Assembly (NCBI GenBank): GCA_044450785.1
Contig: JBIOJM010000402.1
Coordinates: 1-8,676 of the forward strand
Source of the DNA: JBIOJM01 sp044450785
GTDB lineage: Bacteria; Planctomycetota; Planctomycetia; Isosphaerales; Isosphaeraceae
Direction of reading: 5' to 3'
DNA length: 8,676 nucleotides
The notes beneath the pieces were generated by a model that saw nothing but the letters and a program-made list of their open reading frames with translations, ran no database searches and was not told the DNA's origin. A program made the translations under genes and the position numbers. Numbering within the stretch: position 1 is the stretch's first letter; each line of letters opens with the position of its first letter. This document shows positions 1 to 6,534 of the stretch, piece after piece.

Positions 1-493
1 CCTCCCGGCCGATCTCGATTGCCACGTCGACGACCGCCTTCAAGGTCTCGAACGGAACAGACGTCTCCAGCGCTCTCAAGTCGCGCGCGGTGAGTCGCTC
101 GAGGTGTTCGCCCAGGCGAATCACGGACAGGGAGTCGAGCGCCTCGGCCTCGAAACCCGAGTAGACGACCACGACACGCGCGCCGGCCTGGAGCCGGTCG
201 TTGGCCACCGCCTCGATCAGCGCCAGGCTGATCCGTTCGGAGATCGCGACCTCGGTCGGCTCGACCTCGATCGCGACCAAACCCGATTCACGGATGACCT
301 CGAGCTGACGCTGCGAGGCGCTCGCCACCAGGATCGTGACCTCATTGCTGCCGAGCACCCGGACAACATCCCAGTCCATGGGCCCTTCGGCCAAGATCAA
401 CACGCCGACGGCCCCCATTCGACGGGCCGCCTCGCACGCGAGCGACAGGAACGGTAAGGGCGCGGTCGCCCTGGACACGACACTCGGCGTCAC
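1..493 (-). CDS. Diadenylate cyclase, DacZ/DisA_N type (N-terminal part; 3' end beyond left edge)
   Basis: Predicted enzyme making cyclic di-AMP from two ATP in the cytoplasm. About 164 codons are visible. Residues ~15-125 form an alpha/beta domain (ACEAARRMGAVGVLILAEG, then VARVVVVYSGF-like strands and SLSVIRLGEHLERLTARDL), resembling the pyruvate-kinase-C-like N-terminal domain of archaeal DacZ-type cyclases. From ~143 the sequence VPFETLKAVVDVAIEIGREG matches the opening helix of the DAC domain (PF02457). The catalytic DGA and RHR motifs would lie beyond the window, so activity cannot be judged. The GTG start at 493 is chosen because GAGG (503-506) sits 9 nt upstream; GTG at 478 is an alternative. 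ATG at 418 would delete the first helix. An in-frame stop at 578-580 bounds the ORF. Family assignment is by remembered similarity; the start is less certain. Confidence 0.8.
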   Translation of the reverse strand, partial: MTPSVVSRATAPLPFLSLACEAARRMGAVGVLILAEGPMDWDVVRVLGSNEVTILVASASQRQLEVIRESGLVAIEVEPTEVAISERISLALIEAVANDRLQAGARVVVVYSGFEAEALDSLSVIRLGEHLERLTARDLRALETSVPFETLKAVVDVAIEIGRE

Positions 494-656
494 AGCGTGC
501 GGCCTCGATGGGGGTGGTCGGCGAGACGGACTGACGAGCGGACCAAAGCGACCGACGGACAGGCGGGCGAGGACCAGTCAGAGAGGCGCACAAAACAACC
601 TGGGCCGAGCCGCACCCGCGCAGTCCCGGCCGGATTGCGACTTGAACGAAGCCGAA

Positions 657-689
657 ACTCGGATCGACGGTCGACCCGCCGATCCGGGT
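657..689 (-). terminator. Hairpin just downstream of the 702-1421 gene
   Basis: Positions 657-666 pair with 680-689 as a 10-bp stem with one G-U pair and a 13-nt loop. The loop contains the palindrome GGTCGACC. It begins 13 nt past the TAG stop of the minus-strand gene. The following minus-strand bases are only mildly T-rich (TTCGGCTTCG), so this is not a textbook intrinsic terminator. It may instead stabilise the mRNA 3' end. Confidence 0.4.
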
Positions 690-701
690 GTCCCCAAAAT
701 G

Positions 702-1421
702 CTATTTCTTCGTGGGCACAGCGGCCTTCTTGGGGGTATCTTCAGCCTTCTTCGCGCCGTCGGTCTTCTTGGGCTCCGCCGGTTTGGCCGCGTCCTTCTT
801 GGGTGCCGGCGCCGGTCCCTTCGCCTTGCGGATCTCCTGGATATATTGCTCCAAGAAACGGGCACGCTGGTCATACCATTGCTTGAGCCCGTCACTCGGG
901 TTGATGATCCGAAGGTCGTCCACGTAATTGACGCCCTCCAGCTTGCCGTAGCCGGTGAACCACGCGCCGAAGACCTCGGGGCTGACCTTGTAGGGCTTCT
1001 TGGCCGTCGTGTTCTTGAGCGTGCGTGTGTCGGTCGCCCGCCCGTTGATCAGGATGTCAAGGATCGGCGGCGGATCGATCGAAGTCTCCACCAGTCCAGC
1101 GTCCTGGGCGGCGACGATCGCTTCGGCCACGGCCCTGCGAGCGGCGTCGATCTTCGCCTGGACCGCTGGCGGGATCGGCGGCAGTGGAAGCTCGGCCGGC
1201 TGGGCAGCCTCCGGTTTCGGCGTCTCCGCCGGTTTCGTGGGTTGGTCCTTCTTGGTCGCGGCGGGCTTGGGGGTCGGTTTCGTGGCAGTTTCGGCCTTGG
1301 GGGGGGCTTGAGGGGCCTTCTTGAGCTCGTCCTGCGCGAGCAACTGATCAACCCGCGTGATCCCAACGGCCAGAACCAGACACACCGAAACGGCGAGTGT
1401 GACAAAGCGGCGCACCACCAT
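702..1421 (-). CDS. Secreted Lys/Pro/Ala-rich hypothetical protein
   Basis: A 239-aa protein of unknown function. Residues 1-29 look like a Sec signal peptide: MVVRR, a hydrophobic stretch (6-21) and probable cleavage at LLA|QD. Residues ~31-95 are a low-complexity Lys/Pro/Ala/Thr linker. Residues ~95-198 form the only globular-looking part, with a helix (VQAKIDAARRAVAEAIVAAQ), a segment DPPPILDILINGRATD, the aromatic stretch FGAWFTGYGKLEGVNYVDDL, and a final helix RFLEQYIQEIRKAK. The last ~40 residues are again Lys/Pro/Ala-rich. The basic tails could hold it to an acidic surface or polymer, but this is inference. The start is the ATG at 1421, not the in-frame ATG at 1445, because a strong ribosome site (AAAAGGAG) lies 5 nt upstream of 1421. 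The gene stands alone and diverges from the gene at 1941. Confidence 0.75.
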   Translation of the reverse strand: MVVRRFVTLAVSVCLVLAVGITRVDQLLAQDELKKAPQAPPKAETATKPTPKPAATKKDQPTKPAETPKPEAAQPAELPLPPIPPAVQAKIDAARRAVAEAIVAAQDAGLVETSIDPPPILDILINGRATDTRTLKNTTAKKPYKVSPEVFGAWFTGYGKLEGVNYVDDLRIINPSDGLKQWYDQRARFLEQYIQEIRKAKGPAPAPKKDAAKPAEPKKTDGAKKAEDTPKKAAVPTKK

Positions 1422-1426
1422 CAATT

Positions 1427-1434
1427 CTCCTTTT
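1427..1434 (-). promoter_or_regulatory. Ribosome binding site deciding the start at 1421
   Basis: AAAAGGAG on the minus strand, followed by 5 nt and then ATG at 1421. It lies inside the longer ORF that begins at 1445, so it argues strongly for the shorter protein. Confidence 0.75.
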
Positions 1435-1457
1435 CTCATTGCCATCTCTTTTCAATG

Positions 1458-1474
1458 CCATGCCCGCGGCATGG
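1458..1474. repeat. Perfect 7-bp palindromic hairpin upstream of the 1421 gene
   Basis: CCATGCC and GGCATGG are separated by the 3-nt spacer CGC. The element sits 37 nt upstream of the minus-strand start codon, so it could be an operator or a leader hairpin. The right arm overlaps a second perfect 7-bp inverted repeat (1473-1479 with 1503-1509), so the two could not form fully at once. Function is unknown. Confidence 0.35.
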
Positions 1475-1877
1475 TGCTCTCGGGTTTTCCTCGGGTGCAC
1501 TTGAGCACCGCTCACACTTCCTGACTCTTGGGAACAGGAACGTGTTGTTTTCGCCGAGTTTACCGGTCGCGCAGCTCACGTGCTAGGGACTTTGAGCCCG
1601 CTGGTCCCGATTGTCCCCCATTCTCCGGTCCATCTCCAGCACTTTTTTGTCATCTCATCATCGCGACGGATGATTTCACTTCCCGCGTTATCTCCTGGGA
1701 AGATTTGAGTTTGGGTAATAAACCCGTATGGCACACGAGGCGAAGGTTTGGTCGTCGCCAGCGCCCGGCCCCGATTTTTTGACGACTCTGTGCCGGCATG
1801 TGCATCCTGCGGGGAAATCCTGGAAGTCGGGTTATGCCGAGCGGCCGGTTTGCCGAATTGAGTATTGAGGTCGAACG

Positions 1878-1902
1878 GGCGGAGTCCCGCCGGGTGCGGC
1901 GG
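1878..1902 (+). promoter_or_regulatory. Competing GC-rich hairpin arms in the leader of the LEPR-protein gene
   Basis: GGCGG (1878-1882), CCGCC (1887-1891) and GGCGG (1898-1902): the middle arm can pair with either flank, but not both. A further 5-bp hairpin, CCGAT/ATCGG (1905-1909 with 1919-1923), ends just before the ribosome site GGGAGG (1929-1934). Alternative leader folding is possible, but short GC arms arise by chance in DNA this rich in G+C. Confidence 0.2.
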
Positions 1903-1940
1903 TCCCGATCCGGCAGGAATCGGTCATCGGGAGGAACGCG

Positions 1941-3947
1941 ATGACGCGCAAGTCGTCGAACGCACGGATGAGCCAGACGCGTCGGACTCGACCGGATCTC
2001 GAAGGGTTGGAGGATCGCCGGCTGCTGAGCGCTCTATCCATCCACCACTCGATCGCGGCGGTCGCCTCGTCGAATGGCACCTTTTCTCACAATAACCGCG
2101 ACTTCACCTACACGACCCCGACGGGCGGCCTGGCCGTGATCGACGTGGTCGGGCAGGGAAACCTGACGGGCACCACGGTCGACGGCTTCGGTGACCTCCA
2201 CCTGGTCTTTGGCGGGACCAACGCGTACTCGAAGATCGTCGGGCAAGTCACCGGGGGTGGCGGCCGCGCTCCCCTGGCCAGCATCCTCAACAGTCAGCTC
2301 GTCAACGCCGGCCAGGCCAACAGCCTCAGCGGCGTGGGCGGGAACGTGGTCGCAGCGGTGAAGATGGGCAGTTTCGACCTCATCGACGGTGGGAGCATCA
2401 ATCTCACGCCGGGGGTGAACTCCCTGATCCTCGACTCGGTCGGTTCCGACACGCAGATCCACCTCCGCGCACTTCCGCCGGCCCCCGCTCCGTCATCGAC
2501 CAGTTTGGTGACTTCGACCCCGGTGAACGTGACGACGCCGAGCGGCAGTACGGGGAGCGTGATCACGACGCTCACGCCGACCTCGAGCAGCGGGGCAAGT
2601 GCGTCCACACTCGAGGCCGGACAGTCGACGACCATCACCACGAATAGTGTCTCCGCCACCTACGTCAGCAACGGAGCCCAAGCCCAGTCGCTCGCCTCGA
2701 TCTCGGGCGCCTTCAGCGCCGGCACGAACCTCGTGGAGCCGCTGGCTGCGGGGCAGCCACCCAGCATACCGCCCGCACCTCCGGGCATCATCCTCAAGGT
2801 GAACAGCATCAATGGGAGCTCGACGGCGCCGATCAACCTGCTGACCGACTCGAAGATCTTCGGCTACGATCCCACGAACGGCCAGTTGGTCCGGTTCGAC
2901 TTGAATCTGACCAACGATACCGGCGCGCTTGACACGACGTTCCCGACCACCATCGTGACCGGAAAGCCGACGGTCGCTGGTCTGAACCTGGGGTGGAACG
3001 GCAACCATCTCGACGTGCTGGTGAGCACGGTGGTCAACTCGGAGCCGACCGTCTACGCCTACAACGCGACCACCGGCGCGTCCGATGGATCGTTCACCAC
3101 GACCACGATTTCGAGCTCTCAGATCAATTCGATCGGCTCGACCGATACCCTCACTGTGCTGGGCAGCTCCGTGACCAACCAGCTCCAGGCGATCAACCTG
3201 GCCGCGAGCCTGGAGACCGGCCAAGCTCAGCCGCAGGGCTCAGTTCAGCCGCCGACGGCTGGGTTCACGCTCCTGGGCGGTCTTACCGGCTTGCCGGGGT
3301 CTAACAACCTCTACGCCACGGTCGCCGCGACCTTCGATACGTTCCAGCCCACCACGCCCCTGCTCGGCATCCAGGCGTTCGGAACCGGCCAGGTCAGCAC
3401 GAGCCCGGGACATGGCACCACATTCTCGTACAAGCTCAGCACGGGGAACAGCACGGCTCTCATTCAGTCGGGAGCCTACACCAACGTCCCGTCCCCGCCG
3501 CCAGCCCTCGGCAGCATCGACCAGAGCCTCGCCCTCGTGGCGCCGTCAGCCGCAGGCGCCACCACCAACACCGTCAAGCTTTACGGATCGTCCTCTTCGG
3601 GCCGGACGCTCACGCTCAACTACGCCGATCCTCTTGCCGCTTTGAGCTCGAGCTTCCGCACCGACCTCACCGACTCGGCCTTGATCGACATTCAAGGAAA
3701 CGTCCAGTCGATCCGCGGCGGCAGTGCAACGGGCATGGTCCTCAACGACAACGGCAACCTCAACCTGGTCAAGTTCGAAAGCTTGACGAACTCGACAATC
3801 ATCGGCCAGCCTCTCGGCCACCTTCAGATCAAGAGCCGCTCGAACGATATCGTCCTCACGCCGACGCGCGATGTCGCCGGTCGCAACGGCGTGACAGTCA
3901 ACGATAACCTCAAGCCGATCGGCCCGCTGTCGCAGACGAACGATTAA
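1941..3947 (+). CDS. LEPR-XLL-type secreted or surface beta-rich protein
   Basis: A 668-aa protein. Residues 1-19 are basic (MTRKSSNARMSQTRRTR), and residues 20-31 read LEGLEDRRLLSA, the planctomycete LEPR-XLL-type N-terminal motif found on large exported proteins that lack a classic signal peptide. Residues ~32-175 are rich in Gly, Asn and Val, with beta-like segments (VVGQGNLTGTTVDGFGDLHL, SINLTPGVNSLILDSVG). Pro-rich linkers follow at ~179-189 and ~271-283, bracketing a Ser/Thr-rich stretch. Residues ~294-516 carry recurring segments such as FGYDPTNGQLVRFDL and VYAYNATTGASDGSF, reminiscent of beta-propeller blades. The C-terminal ~90 residues (IDIQGNVQSIRGGSATGMVL) look like a beta-helix or sheet. 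No catalytic motif is seen; a structural or adhesive role is inferred. The start is clear: GGGAGG at 1929-1934, then 6 nt, then ATG. It is a single gene, followed 8 nt past its stop by an inverted REP pair. Confidence 0.8.
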   Translation: MTRKSSNARMSQTRRTRPDLEGLEDRRLLSALSIHHSIAAVASSNGTFSHNNRDFTYTTPTGGLAVIDVVGQGNLTGTTVDGFGDLHLVFGGTNAYSKIVGQVTGGGGRAPLASILNSQLVNAGQANSLSGVGGNVVAAVKMGSFDLIDGGSINLTPGVNSLILDSVGSDTQIHLRALPPAPAPSSTSLVTSTPVNVTTPSGSTGSVITTLTPTSSSGASASTLEAGQSTTITTNSVSATYVSNGAQAQSLASISGAFSAGTNLVEPLAAGQPPSIPPAPPGIILKVNSINGSSTAPINLLTDSKIFGYDPTNGQLVRFDLNLTNDTGALDTTFPTTIVTGKPTVAGLNLGWNGNHLDVLVSTVVNSEPTVYAYNATTGASDGSFTTTTISSSQINSIGSTDTLTVLGSSVTNQLQAINLAASLETGQAQPQGSVQPPTAGFTLLGGLTGLPGSNNLYATVAATFDTFQPTTPLLGIQAFGTGQVSTSPGHGTTFSYKLSTGNSTALIQSGAYTNVPSPPPALGSIDQSLALVAPSAAGATTNTVKLYGSSSSGRTLTLNYADPLAALSSSFRTDLTDSALIDIQGNVQSIRGGSATGMVLNDNGNLNLVKFESLTNSTIIGQPLGHLQIKSRSNDIVLTPTRDVAGRNGVTVNDNLKPIGPLSQTND

Positions 3948-3954
3948 AGCAGCC

Positions 3955-3996
3955 GTAGGGTGGGTCGAGCCGCGACTCGTCGCGGTGAGGCCCACC
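3955..3996 (+). repeat. REP unit 1 (GTAG foot plus hairpin)
   Basis: GTAG at 3955-3958; lower stem 3959-3966 with 3989-3996; GA/GA internal loop at 3967-3968 and 3987-3988; upper stem 3969-3975 with 3980-3986 (one G-U pair); tetraloop CTCG at 3976-3979. Confidence 0.75.
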
Positions 3997-4014
3997 GCGC
4001 GGGCTGTGGCGATC

Positions 4015-4055
4015 GGTGGGCCTCACGATGCCGAGCATCGTTCGACCCACCCTAC
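4015..4055 (-). repeat. REP unit 2 (inverted copy)
   Basis: Read on the minus strand: GTAG at 4055-4052; lower stem 4051-4044 with 4022-4015; GA/GA internal loop at 4043-4042 and 4024-4023; upper stem ACGATGC/GCATCGT at 4041-4035 and 4031-4025; triloop TCG. The upper stem differs from unit 1 yet pairs perfectly. Confidence 0.75.
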
Positions 4056-4309
4056 ACCCGGTTGCGGCGCTGCCGCGTTAGGCAGTAGGCAGTGAAGAGA
4101 GCCTCGGATTGTTTTCACTCGCCACCCGCGGCAAGCGACCGGCCACGATTTCAAGGGCATGATCTCCTGAGTGCCGCAGTGCACCATGTGCCCGACCTTG
4201 ACTCCTCCATGCTGCGAGCTTACCGTCGAACGTGGTGAACGCTTGTGTGACACCACATGAGGCGCTCGATCGCGCGCGGTCGGGCTGAGATGGCCGAACG
4301 AGCCAGGTC
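4056..4309. other. Intergenic region upstream of the PSCyt1/DUF1501 operon
   Basis: About 250 bp with no convincing gene. It holds a GCGGC/GCCGC hairpin (4064-4076) and a tandem AGGCAGT repeat (4080-4093). The operon promoter should lie here, but no clear -35/-10 pair can be picked by eye. The stretch 4257-4322 is open in the frame of the downstream gene but is probably leader. Confidence 0.4.
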
Positions 4310-4315
4310 AGGTGG
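4310..4315 (+). promoter_or_regulatory. Ribosome binding site favouring the start at 4323
   Basis: AGGTGG lies 7 nt upstream of ATG 4323, where a signal peptide begins. The earlier in-frame ATG at 4257 would add a basic 22-residue extension ahead of the signal peptide. Confidence 0.55.
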
Positions 4316-4322
4316 CGAGCGG

Positions 4323-6485
4323 ATGAAGACGATCGTCGGTTTCGGCCTCGCGGCCTGCCTGGAGCTGCTGGCGGCGGGCATCGCCTTGGGGTCGGAGGAC
4401 CGTCTCTTCCGCGAGAAGGTCGCGCCGATCTTGGAAAGGCGCTGTATTCACTGCCACAGCGGCGCTTCTCCCAAGGGGAATCTCTCGCTGACCACGTCTG
4501 CGGGCGTGCTCAGAGGGGGCGATAGCGGGCCGGCCGTTGTGCCCGCCAAGCCCGAAGAGAGCGTGCTGCTGGACATGATCGGGGGCGACACCCCCGAGAT
4601 GCCCCAGAAGGACAGGCCCCTCTCCCGGCAAGAAGTCGCCGACATCCGGGCGTGGATCGAACGCGGCGCGCCGTGGCCCGCGGGCCTGGCTCTCGCGGAC
4701 CGCCGGTTTGCCGGCCAAGGATGGTGGGCTTTCGAACCGCTCAAGCGCCCCCAGGTCCCCGCGGTTCACGGATCGGGCTGGGCCCGAACGCCGATCGACG
4801 CGTTCATCCTGGCGACGCTCGAACGGAACCGCCTCCTGCCCAGCACCGAGGCCGATCGCCGCACCCTGATCCGGCGCCTGTCCTTCGACCTGCTCGGCTT
4901 GCCGCCAGCTCCCCGGGAAATCGAGGCGTTCGTCCTGGATCCGAATCCCGATGCCTACGAGGTACTCGTCGACCGCCTGCTGGCCAGTCCCCACTATGGG
5001 GAGCGCTGGGGCCGGCACTGGCTCGACGTCGTCCACTACGGCGATACGCACGGTTACGACAAGGACAAGAGACGCGACAACGCCTGGCCATATCGCGACT
5101 ACGTGATCGCCGCGTTCAACAGCGACCTCCCGTACGGCCGGTTCATCCGTGAGCAGGTGGCTGGCGACGTCCTCTGGCCCGGCGATCCGAGAGGGACAAT
5201 CGCGACCGGGTTCATCGCCGCGGGGCCGTGGGACTTCGTGGGTCATGTCGAGCTGCGGGAAGGGACCCTCGACAAGCTCAAGACGCGGCTGCTCGATCGT
5301 GACGACATGGTCTCCAGCACGATGTCCACCTTCGTGAGCCTGACCGTCCACTGTGCGCGATGCCACGATCACAAGTTCGACCCGATCAGCCAGACCGATT
5401 ATTACGGTCTGCAGGCCGTTTTCGCCGGAATCGATCGCGGCGACCGGCCGTACCAGAGACGCGACCCGGCCAAGCCGAAGGGGGCCATGGTGTACGCCGT
5501 CCAGCCGCATCCGCCCCGTCCCATTGCCGTGCTGCGCCGAGGGGACGTCGAGCAGCCGGGCATGGTGATCGGGCCGGGGACGATCGCATGCCTGCCCGGT
5601 CTCCCCGCCACGTTCGCTCTGCCTCATCCCGACGACGAGGGGAGCCGCCGCGCCGCCCTGGCTGATTGGCTCGCCAGCCCCGGTAATATGCTCACGTGGC
5701 GCTCGATTGCCAATCGCCTCTGGCACTACCACTTCGGCCGCGGGATCGTCGAGACACCCAACGACTTCGGCCGCAACGGCGCCTTGCCGAGCCACCCCGA
5801 TCTGCTCGACTGGCTGGCAGTCGAGCTGCGCGATAACGGCCAGTCGAGGAAGGCGCTCCAGCGCTTGATCGTATGCAGTGCTGTCTATCGCCAGGCTTCG
5901 CGCGATAATCCGGCCTTCGATGCAGTCGACGCGGATAACCGCTACCTCTGGCGGCAGAACCGCCGCCGGCTCGACGCCGAGGCCATGCGGGACAGCATCC
6001 TGGCCGTCTCCGGCGCACTCGACCTCCGCATGGGAGGGCCCGGCTTCGAGCTCTTCTCATTCAAGGACGACCACTCGCCGGTTTACGACCATACCGACCC
6101 CGCCAGGGTCGACAATCTCCAGGTACGGCGGAGGACCGTGTATCGTTTCATCGTCCGCAGCGTACCGAACCCCTTCATGGAGGCGCTCGATTGCGCCGAC
6201 CCGAACCTCAACACTCCCGTTCGGAGCCAGACCCTCACCGCGCTCCAGGCCCTGGCGCTCTGGAACGACCTACTCATCGTGCGGCAATCGCGGGAATTCG
6301 CCCGCCGGCTCGATGGACTGACCAACGACCCCCTCGCGCGGATCGCCGCCGCATATCACCTGGCGCTCGGACGGGAGCCGAACGACCTCGAGCGCAACGC
6401 CCTGGCTGCTTACGCGGCCAGGCACGGCCTGGCAAACGCCTGCCGCTTGCTCTGGAATACCAACGAATTCGTCTTCGTCGATTGA
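4323..6485 (+). CDS. Planctomycete cytochrome-type protein: PSCyt1 + DUF1549 + DUF1553
   Basis: A 720-aa exported protein of the large planctomycete PSCyt1/PSCyt2/PSD1 group. Residues 1-23 form a signal peptide (MKTIVGFGLAACLELLAAG, likely cut near ALG|SE). Residues ~26-110 are PSCyt1 (PF07635) with the haem-c motif CIHCH at 41-45 and PEMPQKDRPLS, which could supply a distal Met. DUF1549 (PF07583) spans ~134-348, starting at WWAFEPLKRP and including RRLSFDLLGLPP and HYGERWGRHWLDVVHYGDTHGY; it ends in a second haem motif, CARCH, at 344-348. DUF1553 (PF07587) spans ~446-700 (NRLWHYHFGRGIVETPNDFG, SHPDLLDWLA). It is at the short end for the group, lacking the LamG-like insert some members carry. 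A role in periplasmic redox chemistry, perhaps linked to polysaccharide use, is suggested by the haem sites, but the substrate is unknown. It is the first gene of a two-gene operon. Confidence 0.92.
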   Translation: MKTIVGFGLAACLELLAAGIALGSEDRLFREKVAPILERRCIHCHSGASPKGNLSLTTSAGVLRGGDSGPAVVPAKPEESVLLDMIGGDTPEMPQKDRPLSRQEVADIRAWIERGAPWPAGLALADRRFAGQGWWAFEPLKRPQVPAVHGSGWARTPIDAFILATLERNRLLPSTEADRRTLIRRLSFDLLGLPPAPREIEAFVLDPNPDAYEVLVDRLLASPHYGERWGRHWLDVVHYGDTHGYDKDKRRDNAWPYRDYVIAAFNSDLPYGRFIREQVAGDVLWPGDPRGTIATGFIAAGPWDFVGHVELREGTLDKLKTRLLDRDDMVSSTMSTFVSLTVHCARCHDHKFDPISQTDYYGLQAVFAGIDRGDRPYQRRDPAKPKGAMVYAVQPHPPRPIAVLRRGDVEQPGMVIGPGTIACLPGLPATFALPHPDDEGSRRAALADWLASPGNMLTWRSIANRLWHYHFGRGIVETPNDFGRNGALPSHPDLLDWLAVELRDNGQSRKALQRLIVCSAVYRQASRDNPAFDAVDADNRYLWRQNRRRLDAEAMRDSILAVSGALDLRMGGPGFELFSFKDDHSPVYDHTDPARVDNLQVRRRTVYRFIVRSVPNPFMEALDCADPNLNTPVRSQTLTALQALALWNDLLIVRQSREFARRLDGLTNDPLARIAAAYHLALGREPNDLERNALAAYAARHGLANACRLLWNTNEFVFVD

Positions 6486-6534
6486 ACCTCCGACGTCAAA
6501 GGTCCGCGGATTGTCAACCACTCGCGAGATCAAA

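Larger units (their letters stand above)
1435..1940. other. Divergent intergenic region with small inverted repeats
   Basis: About 500 bp separate the two divergent start codons and should hold promoters for both genes. No convincing -35/-10 pair stands out on either strand. Visible structure: CCATGCC-CGC-GGCATGG (1458-1474); the arms GGTGCTC (1473-1479) and GAGCACC (1503-1509); GGGAC/GTCCC (1586-1590, 1604-1608); and GC-rich arms at 1878-1902. Small ORFs in this region lack support in codon pattern or motifs. Confidence 0.5.
3955..4055. repeat. BIME-like element: inverted pair of REP hairpins
   Basis: Two similar hairpins face each other across 18 nt. Each starts with GTAG, then has an 8-bp lower stem (GGTGGGTC with GGCCCACC, including a T-G wobble at the same place), a GA/GA internal loop, a 7-bp upper stem and a 3-4-nt loop. 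The lower stems and GA/GA loops are identical, but the upper stems differ in sequence and both remain paired. As a unit the element can also fold into a four-helix junction: 3955-3970 with 4040-4055, 3985-3997 with 4014-4026, and two 5-bp arms between them, with no unpaired bases at the junction. GTAG feet are a hallmark of REP sequences handled by RAYT (Y1 transposase) proteins; no such gene lies in this window. It may also end transcription of the gene before it. Confidence 0.8.

Noticed and set aside
336..1586. A 416-codon plus-strand ORF opposite the secreted-protein gene
   Set aside because: It lies antisense to two well-supported minus-strand genes; its Arg/Gly/Leu-rich composition is that expected from the opposite strand of Pro/Ala/Lys-rich coding DNA at high G+C.
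1704..1732. TTGAGT followed by TATGGC at a promoter-like spacing
   Set aside because: The -10 match is poor and the site is over 200 nt upstream of the gene at 1941; by eye it is no better than chance.
1528..1782. An 84-codon plus-strand ORF in the divergent intergenic region
   Set aside because: It lacks a ribosome site and has Cys/Arg-rich random composition; the region is better read as promoter and leader DNA.
4023..4256. A 77-codon minus-strand ORF
   Set aside because: It runs through one REP unit and the intergenic region, has no motif I recognise, and its C-terminal residues are simply the translated repeat.
4331..4358. LAAC in the signal peptide of the PSCyt1 protein as a lipobox
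   Set aside because: The Cys is at residue 12, too early for a hydrophobic core before it; a Sec signal cleaved near residue 23 fits better.
4308..5795. A 495-codon minus-strand ORF opposite the PSCyt1/DUF1549 gene
   Set aside because: It is the antisense shadow of a gene with clear CxxCH motifs and known domains, and has no domain of its own.
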